Origin: Niveomyces insectorum RCEF 264
Lineage: Eukaryota > Ascomycota > Sordariomycetes > Hypocreales > Cordycipitaceae
Assembly (NCBI GenBank): GCA_001636815.1
Contig: AZHD01000002.1
Location: forward strand, 57,361-121,360
Length of the DNA stretch: 64,000 bases
Reading direction: 5' to 3'
How positions within the stretch are numbered: the first letter of the stretch is position 1; the number at the start of each line of letters is the position of its first letter. This document shows, piece after piece, positions 1 through 10,270 of the stretch. The notes under the pieces were generated by a model. It worked only from the letters and a program-made list of their open reading frames with translations, did no database searches and was not told the origin of the DNA. The translations under genes and the position numbers were made by a program.

Positions 1-315
1 GGCAAACTCGTCCTGGCTGCTGGTGGCCTGGAGCTCGCGGCGGATCTTGAGGTACTCGAGCTGGAGGGTCCGCTGCTCGGCAAAGGCGGCCGATCGCTGG
101 GAGGGAATATAGTTGTACAGCCGCCAGAGCTGCGGATAGAAAGACAAGTTAGCACTAGAATGACACGGGAAAGATCCGCAAACTGCCCAGCAGCAAGGGA
201 CGAAACACAACAAAGCGAGCAAGCGTACAGCGTTGGAAATGGCAGCGGCGCCAAGCGAGTTGACGACTTGGACGGCCACCTCAACGAGAAAAACCACCAC
301 CAGCAACGACGGCAT
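1..315 (-). CDS. get1: Get1 (WRB/CHD5 family) ER receptor subunit for tail-anchored proteins, 3' end outside window
   Basis: Two exons are visible: 315-229 (29 codons) and 129-1 (43 codons, running off the window). The 99-base intron (228-130) starts GTACGC and ends CCGCAG after a GCTAAC branch site. The protein starts MPSLLVVVFLVEVAVQ, a first membrane span. Exon 2 begins LWRLYNYIPS and carries the conserved stretch EYLKIRRELQATSSQDEFA at the start of the cytosolic coiled coil. In the family, Get1 with Get2 docks Get3 at the ER to insert tail-anchored proteins, and this coiled coil contacts Get3. The remaining coiled coil and the last two membrane spans lie beyond position 1. It is divergent from the next gene. 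Identity is inferred from motif recall and is strong. Confidence 0.9.
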   Translation of the reverse strand, partial: MPSLLVVVFLVEVAVQVVNSLGAAAISNAVRLLALLCFVPCCWAVCGSFPCHSSANLSFYPQLWRLYNYIPSQRSAAFAEQRTLQLEYLKIRRELQATSSQDEFA

Positions 316-801
316 GGCTTCTCTCTGTCCGATTCTCTCTGTCCGATTTGCCTTGCTAAATTGCGTTGCTAGCTCCGTCTCCCGCGTGTTCACCCTGTCT
401 TTTTCTCGTTTCTTGATCTCTCTCGTGGTTGTGATTGTGGTCGTGGTCGTAAGGGTATTAAAGTGAAAATCACGAGCTCGTTGTTAAGGCGTGACGTCGA
501 TGTAAAATAGTCGAGTTTCAAGGCGGTTCTTCGCATCAAAAAAGTATCTGGTTGGTTCATGAATTCAAAGCAAGGCCACAGTCAGTGCGGGCGCAATAGA
601 CGGCCAAAGCCACCAAAATCGCTTTGGTGCCTCAGGCGCACAGATACAGTACCGGCACCCCGCCGTACGTAATAGGCTTCGAGCCCACTAAAACCCACAC
701 AATTACAGCACGGAGCCCGCAAAAGCTATGCTGCTACCACGTTCTACGTCCGGCCCGCACCGCGCAACCACCCCGTCTACTCCCCGGTAAACGTCCCACC
801 A
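316..801. promoter_or_regulatory. Divergent promoter region, get1 / PTAR1-like gene
   Basis: This 486-base spacer separates the start codons of two divergent genes. It is T/C-rich near get1 and holds no convincing reading frame. I saw no clear TATA box or named operator. Confidence 0.5.
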
Positions 802-2124
802 ATGTCCCGGGCTCTGGACAAGGAGACGGTGGCCGCCCTCAAGGCCGGCGACCCCGAAGCGGCCTACCGGGCCATCGCAGCCGTTTTAACGGAGCCGCGA
901 ACGGCGGTGTCCACCGAAGACGCACCGTCCGCGTGTTTCTTGTCGGCACCGGCCAAGGACCGGCTTGAGATCGAGTTTTTCGGCGGCAGCCGCCTCCCCC
1001 TTCCCTCCACCCAACCCGGCGGCAATGGATACGTCTTGCGCGACGGAAACGCCGTTGCCATTCCGAAGCTGGCGCTCGTGCAAGCCTTTTTCGTGGCACG
1101 CAAAGTCCTCCAGCAACACCGGGCGGCCCCGGCCACGACCGGCAGCACGGCGGATGTCGCTCCTCCACCCGCGCCGCCGCCGCCGACGGACGACCTTTTG
1201 GCCGCGACGGCCGTGATATTGCTTATGGACCCAGAACACCTCACAGCGGCCAACACGCGCAAGCGGTTGCTTCAAGCGCGGGTGACCGCGCACGCGGCCC
1301 GGAACATGGCGCGCGGGGACGGCAACGCTGCCGTCAAGGCCGCCCTGGCAAACGAGTTCCGTCTTGTTGACAGCTTCCTTACAAGCCACCTGCACCGGCA
1401 TACCAAGTCGCCCACACTGTGGAGCCACCGGCGGTGGCTCGTGTCGGTGGCATCCAATGTATGGACCGCCCTCGATGGCGATGGCAACGGCAACGGCAAC
1501 GACAACGACGCTGTGTTCCAGTGCATCACGGACGTCGTCATGGTCGCGGCCGTCCGGCATCCGCGCAATTACTACGCCTGGGAACACGCGCGGGGGCTCA
1601 TGCAGCAGTACGATGGGCCCCTGTTCAGCAACGACACCACCAACAACAACCGTGACGGAAACGCTGCAGACCTTCTCGTAGCCGTGCGTGATTGGTGCTA
1701 TCGCCACCACAACGACACATCGGGCTGGTCATTTTTTTTCTTCCTCATCGTTCTTGTACTCCGCCCAAGGGGCAGCGCAAGCCTGGCTTCGTCCATATCT
1801 TACGTCCGGGGCATCCTTGCCCACGTGGAGGAGATGGCGACGTCGCTGCGGTGGACCGGCGAGTCGGTCTGGGTCTTCCTGCGGACGGCCGTGGCGTACA
1901 TGGGCCAACCGCACGAACCGGGCAACAAAAGCCAGGACCGGAAAGATGACGACGTGTACGACCGCTTCCGCGCAGCAGCCACGGGCCTGCAAGGCCACGT
2001 CGACGCGGCGTCGCGCGAGCATGCGGTGTTGCAGCAAGCACAAGACTGGTGTGCGACCTATTTCCGCGCAAGCAAATCACAGAATGCCGAGACAGGAGAC
2101 AGGGATTTTGTTCTTATATCATAA
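802..2124 (+). CDS. Protein prenyltransferase alpha-subunit repeat protein (PTAR1/ECM9-like)
   Basis: The frame of 440 codons is uninterrupted. Prenyltransferase-alpha (PPTA) repeats are seen as LMDPEHLTAANTRKRLL (about 141-157), SPTLWSHRRWLVS (203-215), HPRNYYAWEHARGLM (253-267) and DTSGWSFFFFL (305-315), each with the Trp spacing of the family. Length and spacing fit PTAR1/yeast Ecm9-type orphan alpha-like proteins better than the catalytic alpha subunits Ram2 or Bet4. The partner beta subunit cannot be told from sequence. The hydrophobic stretch around 310-320 could in principle be an unspliced intron (GTCATT at about 1729), but it continues the SGWSF repeat, so I read it as coding. The 3' end is only 50 bases from the convergent thioesterase gene. 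Confidence 0.7.
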   Translation: MSRALDKETVAALKAGDPEAAYRAIAAVLTEPRTAVSTEDAPSACFLSAPAKDRLEIEFFGGSRLPLPSTQPGGNGYVLRDGNAVAIPKLALVQAFFVARKVLQQHRAAPATTGSTADVAPPPAPPPPTDDLLAATAVILLMDPEHLTAANTRKRLLQARVTAHAARNMARGDGNAAVKAALANEFRLVDSFLTSHLHRHTKSPTLWSHRRWLVSVASNVWTALDGDGNGNGNDNDAVFQCITDVVMVAAVRHPRNYYAWEHARGLMQQYDGPLFSNDTTNNNRDGNAADLLVAVRDWCYRHHNDTSGWSFFFFLIVLVLRPRGSASLASSISYVRGILAHVEEMATSLRWTGESVWVFLRTAVAYMGQPHEPGNKSQDRKDDDVYDRFRAAATGLQGHVDAASREHAVLQQAQDWCATYFRASKSQNAETGDRDFVLIS

Positions 2125-2174
2125 GTTGTGCTCTCTATTTTTTTTAGTCAACACAACCGAGCCAGCGGGCGCCG

Positions 2175-2933
2175 TTACAGGCTCCCTTGTTTGGGCAACA
2201 AAATCATCCACATGCCCTCGCCCCGCGCATACACCACCTCCTCGTGGTCGTGCACCGTCACGTCTAGGTAGATTTTGCGCCCCTCGATGCGGCTCAGCGT
2301 CGCCGTCGTCACCACTGTGCGAGGTAGCATCAGCGGCCGCTGGAACCGGATGTGCATGCTGGCCGTCATGATGCGCACGCCGTCTTGCATGTCCATGATG
2401 TGGGCCGGCGGCCGCCACCTGCGACGCTGCTGCTGCTGCTGCTGCGTATTCTGGTGTTTTCGTTCTTGTTCCCGTTGGTGCGTGTAGTTGGCGACCAGCA
2501 GGCTGCCCATGACCTCGTCCATGGCGGTTGCGAGGAAGCCGCCGTGGATGGCGCCGCTGAAACCGGCGAGGTGGCGCTGCAGATCCAGCAGCAGCGACAC
2601 GGACCGGATGAAGAACGCGGGGCCGGACGGCGAGGCGGGTGGTGATTGTGCCGTCTCGGCGGCATTCGCTACCTCGACCTCTGGGTCTTTGTGGAACAAG
2701 AGCATGTAGGGCAGGGCATCGGGTGTGTTGAGCGCCGTCCGCACCAGCTGGTCTTGGGAGAGCAAGGGCTCGCCGGGGTGGCCGCGGGCCCTGCGCGACA
2801 CGGGCACCTTGCACACGACGCCCGGGGCGTCGAGCAGTTCAGCACACCATGGCGTGCGCCTGAAGTGGTTGAGGGCGTCCTGGAGGTCTGGGCCTTGGTG
2901 CATGTTTCGATGGGCTGCGGTTGTAGTATCCAA
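2175..2933 (-). CDS. Hotdog-fold thioesterase (PaaI/4HBT type)
   Basis: A single exon of 252 codons. The signature HGGFLATAMDEVMG (130-143) is the helix and loop of the PaaI-like hotdog thioesterase family, where the Asp/Glu of DE is near the active site. The N-terminal PWCAELLDAPGVV and the strand ASMHIRFQRPLMLP (191-204) also fit fungal members. Such enzymes cleave acyl-CoA thioesters; the substrate is not predictable. A low-complexity insert (about 150-176) with six Gln from a CTG/CAG run and basic residues interrupts the fold between the central helix and the following strand. M11 is an alternative start. No targeting signal is evident. Confidence 0.75.
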   Translation of the reverse strand: MDTTTAAHRNMHQGPDLQDALNHFRRTPWCAELLDAPGVVCKVPVSRRARGHPGEPLLSQDQLVRTALNTPDALPYMLLFHKDPEVEVANAAETAQSPPASPSGPAFFIRSVSLLLDLQRHLAGFSGAIHGGFLATAMDEVMGSLLVANYTHQREQERKHQNTQQQQQQRRRWRPPAHIMDMQDGVRIMTASMHIRFQRPLMLPRTVVTTATLSRIEGRKIYLDVTVHDHEEVVYARGEGMWMILLPKQGSL

Positions 2934-4191
2934 AAACCAAGGGCGATTACGAAAGAGGTCGGCGGCTCTTCAAGATGGTTTTGCCTATTTTTTTCTTCCT
3001 TATTCGCAATATGCTTGATCTCATGATACCACTCGGCCGTCAAATAGTCGAGGTTTGAGAGTGAAATTGGGAGGTGATTCCAGCGTATGTGCCGCCGAAG
3101 GATCACAGAGAATTGTGATACCTCGGCTTTTTTTTGGCGTTGTGCTTCGATACCGGCGGGTCAGGACGGCCGAGAATACGACGCAAACTCGAACATATAA
3201 TAAGTCGCAGTCTCGCCGCGCTATTTCGTGCGTGCCTCTTGCATGCCAAGGTTTTGCGACCAGGATCTCCGTCTTTTCCCCAGACATTCGGCCATTACCC
3301 TTTTTTGACCGATTAGTAAACACGGGAACCAGTTCGCAAAAGCTCAAGCAATCGACAAATCTGTAGATGTAGGCTCTGATCTCCGACTGTCGCGAGTTCT
3401 TACGCATCGCCAGAGATGACTAACAACAGGAGCCATCCCATTTCTTCTCTGTCTACTTGGCTTGTTAGTACAGTTAGTCAGTCAAACTGTTACATCATGC
3501 ATCCAACTACAGACATACGAACATGAGGCAAAAGAGAACGCAAATTAAAGGGGTTTCGGTTAGCGAAAACGACTATTATATGTCTACATCGTGCGGTGAC
3601 AACGCTTTCCATCTCATTCTTTTGAGCATTTCATATAAAATCTGTTCAGGTTCTGTGGGAGTAAAAGGTGTTATTAGTTTCTAAAAGGAAAGCTAAACAC
3701 GTCTGCCGCAAAAAGTTCTGGGAGCCCTGTTGCTTGGTAACCATACGGCAATAAAAACGTCTCCAGCTTCATGGCTGAATTGCGAATGGTCATGGCGATC
3801 TAACGGCTCTGTTATCTCCAGGTTTTCCGAGCCTCAAGTGACTCCGCAGTCTGTACGTCATCTGCATCGGTGACTGAAGGACGGCGCGGCACGTTGGTCT
3901 TGATGTAGTGCATAGGGTTTTTTCATAAAGAATGAGCTCTTGTTTATCGTTCCAAAAGCGCCAGTTGGTCTTTGTGAGGTTTAAAAGCTGGAGGACAAGG
4001 CCGCCGGCCATGGTATTTTCGTTTGGCCGCCCGTTGGCAAGGTGAGGTTCTATTATTAGAAAAATCTCACGATGTCAGATTTGGAAAGTAAATAACGGCC
4101 AGAACGCGTGGATAAACTATGAGAAGAAGCTTTCTTTGAAATAAAAGCAGATAAAACAGAAATCACGAGGGCCGGAGAAGATGAAAATAAC

Positions 4192-4728
4192 CTACTTTCG
4201 ATAGATCATGACGTGCATGGTGGTCAAAAAAAGCAATAAAGGGTCATAACCCGTTGGAAGTGTTGACTGTTGATTTCCAGGAAAAAAAAGCTTAAACCTA
4301 TGAGGGCTATCCGTGACAAGCCGGCGTAACAACGACGTGTTCACTTTTTTTCCTTTCACGGTATTACTCTCTCTAGATATACCTACTAGGAGTTGGCCAT
4401 ATGAGAGAATATTCTCTTCTGTAATACCTGTTTCAAGCCCCAGGATTTCTCTTGCCGGCAACGATAGGTCGTTCCATAAATGCCCAAATGAAAGAAAGGC
4501 TATGCTCAAGAACGCTTGCCACACAACACTTTCAGGTTGCAATGGGTCTGAAAACCGAAACGAAGTGCAAACGAGCACGAAGACTGAGGTTGGATGAACC
4601 AGCAGCACGGGTAGCAAGACACCTGTTGTATTATAGAGTATCAAGGCAGGCACTTCAATCCACTTTTCTAGAGCAACTTGTCTGGCGTTGGACGCGGCCC
4701 AGCGCCCTGAATGCTCGAAGCGGCGCAA
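4192..4728 (-). CDS. Unsupported hypothetical ORF, possibly a relic
   Basis: An open frame of 178 codons that I do not recognise. It has two hydrophobic stretches (about 26-57 and 68-84) that could span a membrane, and a polar tail. Codon use is not the GC3-rich pattern of neighbouring genes, and there are no convincing introns or conserved motifs. It overlaps the start of an opposite-strand frame at 4711. It may be chance or a decayed membrane protein gene. Confidence 0.2.
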   Translation of the reverse strand: MRRFEHSGRWAASNARQVALEKWIEVPALILYNTTGVLLPVLLVHPTSVFVLVCTSFRFSDPLQPESVVWQAFLSIAFLSFGHLWNDLSLPAREILGLETGITEENILSYGQLLVGISRESNTVKGKKVNTSLLRRLVTDSPHRFKLFFPGNQQSTLPTGYDPLLLFLTTMHVMIYRK

Positions 4729-5040
4729 CCGCTTGAATCACCACAGCCGCTTGTATCACCGCCCGTATCACTGTGTGTATCGCCATCGCCGCCGCCGCCG
4801 CCGCCGCCGCCGCCTGCTTCGCTACGGCAACTCGCACTATCACCACCGTCTTCTCCTGGCCACGAAGGTCGCGCTATGCGAGACAGGCTTTTACAGCGAC
4901 TCGGGTCCTTTAAGGTGCGCCCGGAGAAGAGAGTGCGGCCGCCAGCTCAACAGCAACCGCGATCGAAAGCTACCGGCGACAGCCGTCCTGGCCCCGTGTC
5001 CGTCATCCTCGGGGTGAGCCATCAAACCAGCAACGGCTGA
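4711..5040 (+). CDS. Unsupported hypothetical proline-rich ORF
   Basis: An open frame of 109 codons with a Pro run from a (CCG)n tract at about 4788-4815, followed by a segment with coding-like composition (residues 41-75, including RDRLLQRLGSFKVRPEK). A GTGAGC donor-like site near 5013 could lead to another exon, but no good acceptor with open sequence follows. No family recognised. Confidence 0.2.
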   Translation: MLEAAQPLESPQPLVSPPVSLCVSPSPPPPPPPPPASLRQLALSPPSSPGHEGRAMRDRLLQRLGSFKVRPEKRVRPPAQQQPRSKATGDSRPGPVSVILGVSHQTSNG

Positions 5041-5957
5041 TGATCGTGGGAGCAGCCGACGGGGCATGGCGGAACGGCAGCGCGCGATAAGCAAGACTTC
5101 TCTTGGGCCACAAAAAAGCGTCTGTGTAGCAGACATACTCGTAGAATGGGTGATACTGACATGACTAGTCTTTGTGCCTGACGCTGTTATGCTTCGTTCA
5201 AGGTTTTGGTGGTGGTTTGGTCACATGTTACAGTAGACGGCCAACAAAAACAAGCCCCCGGAACTGGCCGCCCTGTGGGTATGCCCCCTTCTGGAAATTT
5301 CTTGGGGGGCACCTATTTCCCACTACATCACGCCACCTAGTGGGCCAATCAATCATCGGACAGCTCCTCAGCTTAGCCTAGACAGCATTTTCTTCCCCCC
5401 TTGAACCGACAGCACCCATAGACAACCCCATTGGCTGCGCCACGGCTTCCGGAATCCTCCATCCATCCCTCGCCAAAACCAAAACCACGCAACCAGCCAC
5501 GAAAACCGGGTGACGGATGGGACAACCATTGCCTGTACTGGCGAGCCTTGTGGTCGATGTCCATGGCACACACGGCCGATCCGTGCAGTTGGGTTGGCTG
5601 TCTGCGCAAACAGACCACGCGATTTGGCTCCAAAATCCCACGATAGTGACGAAAAGATGCTTTTTTTTTGCCTTTTTTTTTCGTCAGACGTAATAGAGGG
5701 AAGACAACGGAAAAAGACCAAAATCTGTTCTGATTCTTAGGTTGGACGAAAAATATAAAGCGACGTTGTTGATGCACCCACGGCAGAACCAAAATGTATC
5801 GTAAATTAAACAAGCAGATCAAAACAAATTCAATATACCATTGAAACACAAAGTCCACAGGGTCTTTTGCCTTGGGAAACAATCAAATATCAAACATCTC
5901 ACAAACAACTCCTTTTGTACTCCGTACACAACACCACCACGTTGCCCAAGATACACA

Positions 5958-6279
5958 ATGTCGTCCGCCATTGCTTCCAAGTACGTGTCACCGTCCCGTT
6001 TGCCTTCCAAGTTAGCATCTTCATATATATATATATTGTATGCAAAATAGGTCCATCCATTAACACTCGGCTAGGGTCATCCCGACTGTTGTCACACTCG
6101 GCGCCGTCTCTGGCGTGGTTGCGTACGTCCGGCAACAACTAAACAGAGAGTCCAACACGATGGACCGCTACTTTGCCTCCTACAACACGCCCCAGAGCGA
6201 GGCGTCCCGCCGGCGGGTGTTTGAAGGCGCCTCCGAGGATCCGCGGACAAGCCTGTTGAACGTCCTCAGCTGGAAATAA
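5958..6279 (+). CDS. Small single-span membrane protein, conserved-looking, 75 aa
   Basis: Two exons, 5958-5980 and 6075-6279, with a 94-base intron (GTACGT...CTAG) that contains an AT microsatellite. The joined protein starts MSSAIASK, has one hydrophobic span VIPTVVTLGAVSGVVAYV (9-26), then a polar tail with RESNTMDRYFASYNTPQ and the C-terminus LLNVLSWK. The compact shape, one N-terminal span and charged tail, resembles small mitochondrial or ER membrane subunits, but I do not recognise a named family. The sharp change to coding composition after the acceptor and the clean splice junction support a real gene. It is below the size most gene finders keep. Confidence 0.7.
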
Positions 6280-7258
6280 GGGGGCGTTGTTGTTCTGCTG
6301 TTGGGGGGGTGAAAAGAAACCGGCGTTGGTTCATTGGAAAGCATAGTTCGGCGCATCTTGGCTTTCTGTTTCTGATTTTGTTGCCCATTATACCTATTTT
6401 CCTATTCTGCACACGCCTACCAAGAGAGCGTCTGCTGTTATCATCTACACGCAGAAAGCGAGCTTTTCTAGGAAAAAGATAAATCAAATCCTATCAAATA
6501 TATTGATAATTTTCAAAACCATCTGTGTCGAGTTTCTTAATAAAGAATGAGTCGTATCAGCCGCCAAATTGTTTCTTATCTCCCCGACCCGCTTCAAAAC
6601 ATTTCGAGTTTCTCTAATACTTGGCATGAACCCATCGTAATATTGAAGAAGAGGGCGTGGGGGGAGCTTGTAATCCGGATGCTCCGTCCGGGTTCTGTCA
6701 ACCCCTATTTCCTGCACTGCGAATGCAGACAAGACAAGGTCACCGCAACCAAACAATCACTGGCTTTTGATTGCCGCCGTACCAACCATTCGTATCTCCG
6801 ACAAGGCAATGTGAAACTACGAAGTAATGAGATGCCTTGGTAAGGAGAGGGTCGATACCCCTTACAACAAGGGTCATTGGTAATACAAAATACTATGTTT
6901 GATACGCATACGACATATATGGTAATGGGATAATTGTCTGACCCGCGTACCCTATTTTTATGCAATGGTACCGAGCAATATACGACGTACGTTCAAAAAA
7001 AAAAAAAAAAAAAAAAGTAGACGTGGTGACAGATGCTTTACTCTACTGCCCCGAAAGACAAGCAAATCTCACTCTAGCGTCTATAAGGTTGATGTCTTGA
7101 CGATACAATCAATCAGATGCAGAGACCAACGTGTTTACAAACGAAGCAACTAGACTGAAGCAGGCGACACACGTTACTAGACAATAGACGTCGTGTCGAA
7201 TTTGACATAATAAAAAAATCCGGCGACCTCATAGAAGCACAGGTACATACAATCCCTT
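6280..7258. other. Intergenic, about 1 kb, nothing recognised
   Basis: A/T-rich spacer between a plus-strand and a minus-strand 3' end (convergent). It has a 22-base A run near 6994-7015. Overlapping antisense frames of about 90-98 codons at 6484-6843 are not supported by composition or motifs. Confidence 0.5.
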
Positions 7259-9124
7259 TTATCTGTAGCTCCTTGGCGGCAATGCCGCTACGCGTGCGCT
7301 CCTCCTCAAGGGCAGGTTTGCTGGTAAGCCACCTCGCCTGCTCATATGCTGGCCTGCGCTTGCTCGGCGCTGTACCTGCCGGTGTGCATTTTTACTCCCT
7401 CCTTGAACAAAATCCGTCGTTAATCGTTGGGTGTCTAATAGGTGACCATCTGCCTTTGTCCTTGTACTTGATGAGTCTATTGATGCTGGTGCTGCCGTTT
7501 TGGAACGGCCTCGGGGCTTTTGTGGTGGTAATAAATGTTGCTGTCTCGAGACCTGGCGCTGGGCTGCTGTCGGCGACTCTGCACCTGGCTGTGCTGGCTC
7601 TGTGCTGTGTTTGACAGGGCGTTTGGCATTTCCAAGAAGCGCCTCGTTGTCATCGGCCATTGACCGCTTTCTCTTCTTGGTTCCTTGTTCGACATGTCCT
7701 TGCAAAGTCAGTGGTGGCGGCGGCGGCGATGGCGGTCTCCCCTCTCCCGGGTTCGTGCCAAGCCACGCGTCGATGCTGCTTGTGATTTGATCCGCGCCGC
7801 CGCCGGTCATGCAACGGTGCGCCTCGCCAATGCGACGGTGCCGCTCCATGGCCGCGCTCTCGACGAGCTCAATGCTCATCAGCTCTCCTCGTGTAAAGTG
7901 GTGCTCTATCTTGCCAGCCGCAATCTCTGCCCTTTTTTTCTGCAGTTCTGCCTTCTTTTCCTCCCAGTAGGCAATGTCCTCAAAGTCAGGCAGTGGTCCA
8001 CCGCCGTCGTAGCACATTCCGTCGAGACCAGGAATCAAGACATGCCTCTCCGTGTCCTCTTCGTCCCTGTCTCGGTCGCGTGAGCGCATGTCGATTTCGG
8101 GAATGTAAAGATTCTGGTGATATAACACCCATTGTCCGGGATAGCCATCTGTCCAAAGAGACATCAACAGAGCCTGCACCATAACCTTTGCAGATCTTAG
8201 CTCCGCCGACGCAGCGCGAGATTCGGGCGTGTCAACCACAGAGGGTTTCTCCCTTCTAGCGCACTGTCCAAAATAGTGATCCTGGTTCCTTTCCATCGCC
8301 TCCAATGCTCGCAGCTCCTCTGGTGTAAAATTGGGCTGCACAAGCCCGTCCTCGACCTGGTGTGTCTTGTTGAGCAGGTCTGATGCTTTGTTTCGCCAGT
8401 AGAGAAAGTCGTTGAAATCCGGTTGCCGCCCGTTCCCAGCCCAGGTGAGCTCATAGTCGTAGAGGATGCCATCGCCCAGAACCCGCGTGTCCCCTTTAAA
8501 TGTCGAGTCACGAATCACGACGCTTGTCTCGGCCATCCGTGTCTGAGGGCGGGTATCGATGACGGGATGATAGAGCTCTTCGTGGTGTAAAACCCACTGG
8601 CCAGGGCGTTCAAGTGCCGCGAGATCGAACAAGCTCCTTAGAACGAGGCGTTTATTGTTCGCCATTTCGGTTTTCCTTTTTAATAAATGCGTGTGGAAAA
8701 AATGGCCGACCTGCAGCTCTAACGACTCGAGCGTTTGCAACTCCTTTGACGTGAAGCGAGGCTGCACAAGCCCCGCCTTGACCTGCTCGAGTTTTTTCTC
8801 GAGCTCGTCGCGCTTGGTCTCCCAGAACGCAACATTTGTGAAGTCGGGCGTCGGCCCTTTACCCGCCCAGATCATGCCCCAGTCCTTGATGGGTGCCTCA
8901 TGGTAGGTGAGACCCTTAATGGGGACCTCTTTGTCGAGGTGTCGCGAATGCGGCCGCGTGTCGTGTGTCGCATGGTAAAGGTCTTCGTGGTGCAGAATCC
9001 ACTGGCCAGAACGTCCGAGTTTCGCCAGTTCGTAAAGGCACGTGTCGACGGCGCTCACTGCGCCTGATAGCCTATCATGATACCGCCGCCGGGATGGTGA
9101 GCAGCGTCTTTCTCGACGATGCAT
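7259..9124 (-). CDS. Unrecognised protein with three tandem ~120-residue repeats and a basic disordered tail
   Basis: Single exon, 621 codons. Three copies of one unit are visible at residues about 24-143, 158-287 and 312-430. Each has GQW(I/V)LHHE(D/E)LYH or GQWVLYHQNLY at its start, a WAG-G--PDF or GGGPLPDF turn, a (F/Y)W---K-(E/D)L helix, then G(L/K)---(H/P)-FT--EL--(L/I)E. The third copy is the most diverged and lacks the WAG. Residues 450-621 are Pro/Ser/Arg/Lys-rich and look disordered, with stretches that could serve as nuclear signals (KKRKRS, RRSARVAALPPR). No catalytic motif, signal peptide or membrane span. I do not know this repeat family; the helix ends suggest a scaffold or binding module. 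Start chosen at the first Met of the frame. Confidence 0.75.
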   Translation of the reverse strand: MHRRERRCSPSRRRYHDRLSGAVSAVDTCLYELAKLGRSGQWILHHEDLYHATHDTRPHSRHLDKEVPIKGLTYHEAPIKDWGMIWAGKGPTPDFTNVAFWETKRDELEKKLEQVKAGLVQPRFTSKELQTLESLELQVGHFFHTHLLKRKTEMANNKRLVLRSLFDLAALERPGQWVLHHEELYHPVIDTRPQTRMAETSVVIRDSTFKGDTRVLGDGILYDYELTWAGNGRQPDFNDFLYWRNKASDLLNKTHQVEDGLVQPNFTPEELRALEAMERNQDHYFGQCARREKPSVVDTPESRAASAELRSAKVMVQALLMSLWTDGYPGQWVLYHQNLYIPEIDMRSRDRDRDEEDTERHVLIPGLDGMCYDGGGPLPDFEDIAYWEEKKAELQKKRAEIAAGKIEHHFTRGELMSIELVESAAMERHRRIGEAHRCMTGGGADQITSSIDAWLGTNPGEGRPPSPPPPPLTLQGHVEQGTKKRKRSMADDNEALLGNAKRPVKHSTEPAQPGAESPTAAQRQVSRQQHLLPPQKPRGRSKTAAPASIDSSSTRTKADGHLLDTQRLTTDFVQGGSKNAHRQVQRRASAGQHMSRRGGLPANLPLRRSARVAALPPRSYR

Positions 9125-9637
9125 GGTGTCCTCTTTGACGGGGACGTCTGGCCCGCCCTTTATCGTTATCGCGATCTTAGAAAGGCTGGAAAGGCTGGAA
9201 AGGGGAGGAAGAAAACGTCGGTCTGTGTCATCTAAGGTACTCGAAGAGAGTTATGGAAGTGGACAAGGGTTGTCGGATCGTGATGGTTGGCTGTCGAGAA
9301 ATAACGCGCTCGTGCGATCGACGTCTTCTCGTTGTTTCTTTCTGTAATCGGGGCCATAGGAGAGAGGCGCTGAAAAGAGAGCCTTTCATTGGATGTCCGA
9401 CTTTTTTGCGGTAGTACCTACGAGGAAGGATTAAAAGGGCAGCAGGACATGTCACAACAGTCCCTCTGACAAAGGTTTCTGGCGAATGGGCTTGCCACAG
9501 ACGCCAATGAAGTCATTTCACGCGATTGCGGCCAAGGTCGTCTGGCTACGGGGATTTCCATTTGAAGTGATGTGAATAGGAAGGCCCTCTGTAGGGAAGG
9601 CGCACCGCGCGGTCGGTAACGCGGGGACTCGAGCCGG

Positions 9638-9669
9638 CCGGGACGAACCCGCGCCGGGACCAACCCGCG
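9638..9669. repeat. Tandem 16-base repeat, two copies
   Basis: CCGGGACGAACCCGCG at 9638-9653 is followed directly by CCGGGACCAACCCGCG at 9654-9669, one mismatch, in an otherwise A/T-richer spacer. A TATATAAAAG sequence follows at about 9692. The function is unknown; paired CGG-type sites like this can bind fungal zinc-cluster regulators. Confidence 0.6.
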
Positions 9670-10270
9670 CCGGCTACCAAGTGCACCGTGGTATATAAAA
9701 GACAATACACATTCCTATACTGCCATTGTTGGCACCGTTTGACTCTAATCTACGATCCGTATTGTTTTGTCAACAACAAGACACACTTGCACGTGCCTAC
9801 TGGCTTCAACTCCCTTCTACTTAATCGCCGTGGAGGTTTAAAGCAACAAGCTTACCCTGCTCACGAAGAGCAGCACACGGGGTGGCCGTTAATGGCTTTC
9901 GTTTTTTGGAAACGCGGCCCGGCGATTCTGCACTGTAAACTGCTTGATAAAGTTTATGTGCTGGCTTTTTACCTTTGTAGTTCTTCGACCCCATTGTAAA
10001 CAAGTAAAATCAAAGAAATGTTCGTAAAAAAAAAAAAAAACAACAGAAAAAAAATTTATGCTGAAGAGTTTATTATACGGACCGTTAAAGGTATCAGGGG
10101 CCTACAGTAATAACATCGCAGGTTGTGCTTTTGGCCGTTAGCTTTAGCAGAAACCTTCCTAGATATCTTTTGCCGTTCAGAATACTACAGAGGACACCAA
10201 TAATGACAGCACACAGCTACTGAAAACGGCCGAAAGCTTGTTTGCGGGTCAATATCTATCGCCGTGGAAA

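Larger units (their letters stand above)
2934..5957. other. Intergenic, 3.0 kb, no firm gene
   Basis: The region between the thioesterase start and the small membrane protein gene is mostly A/T-rich, with stop codons in all frames. Two weak open frames (4192-4728 minus, 4711-5040 plus) are listed separately. A TACTCCGTA nonamer lies at 5918-5926, 32 bases before the next start codon. No repeat or RNA gene was recognised. Confidence 0.5.

Noticed and set aside
9592..9692. GC-rich block as a possible promoter/gene on the minus strand (9418-9705)
   Set aside because: The 95-codon frame has no coding features; the block is explained by the 16-base tandem repeat.
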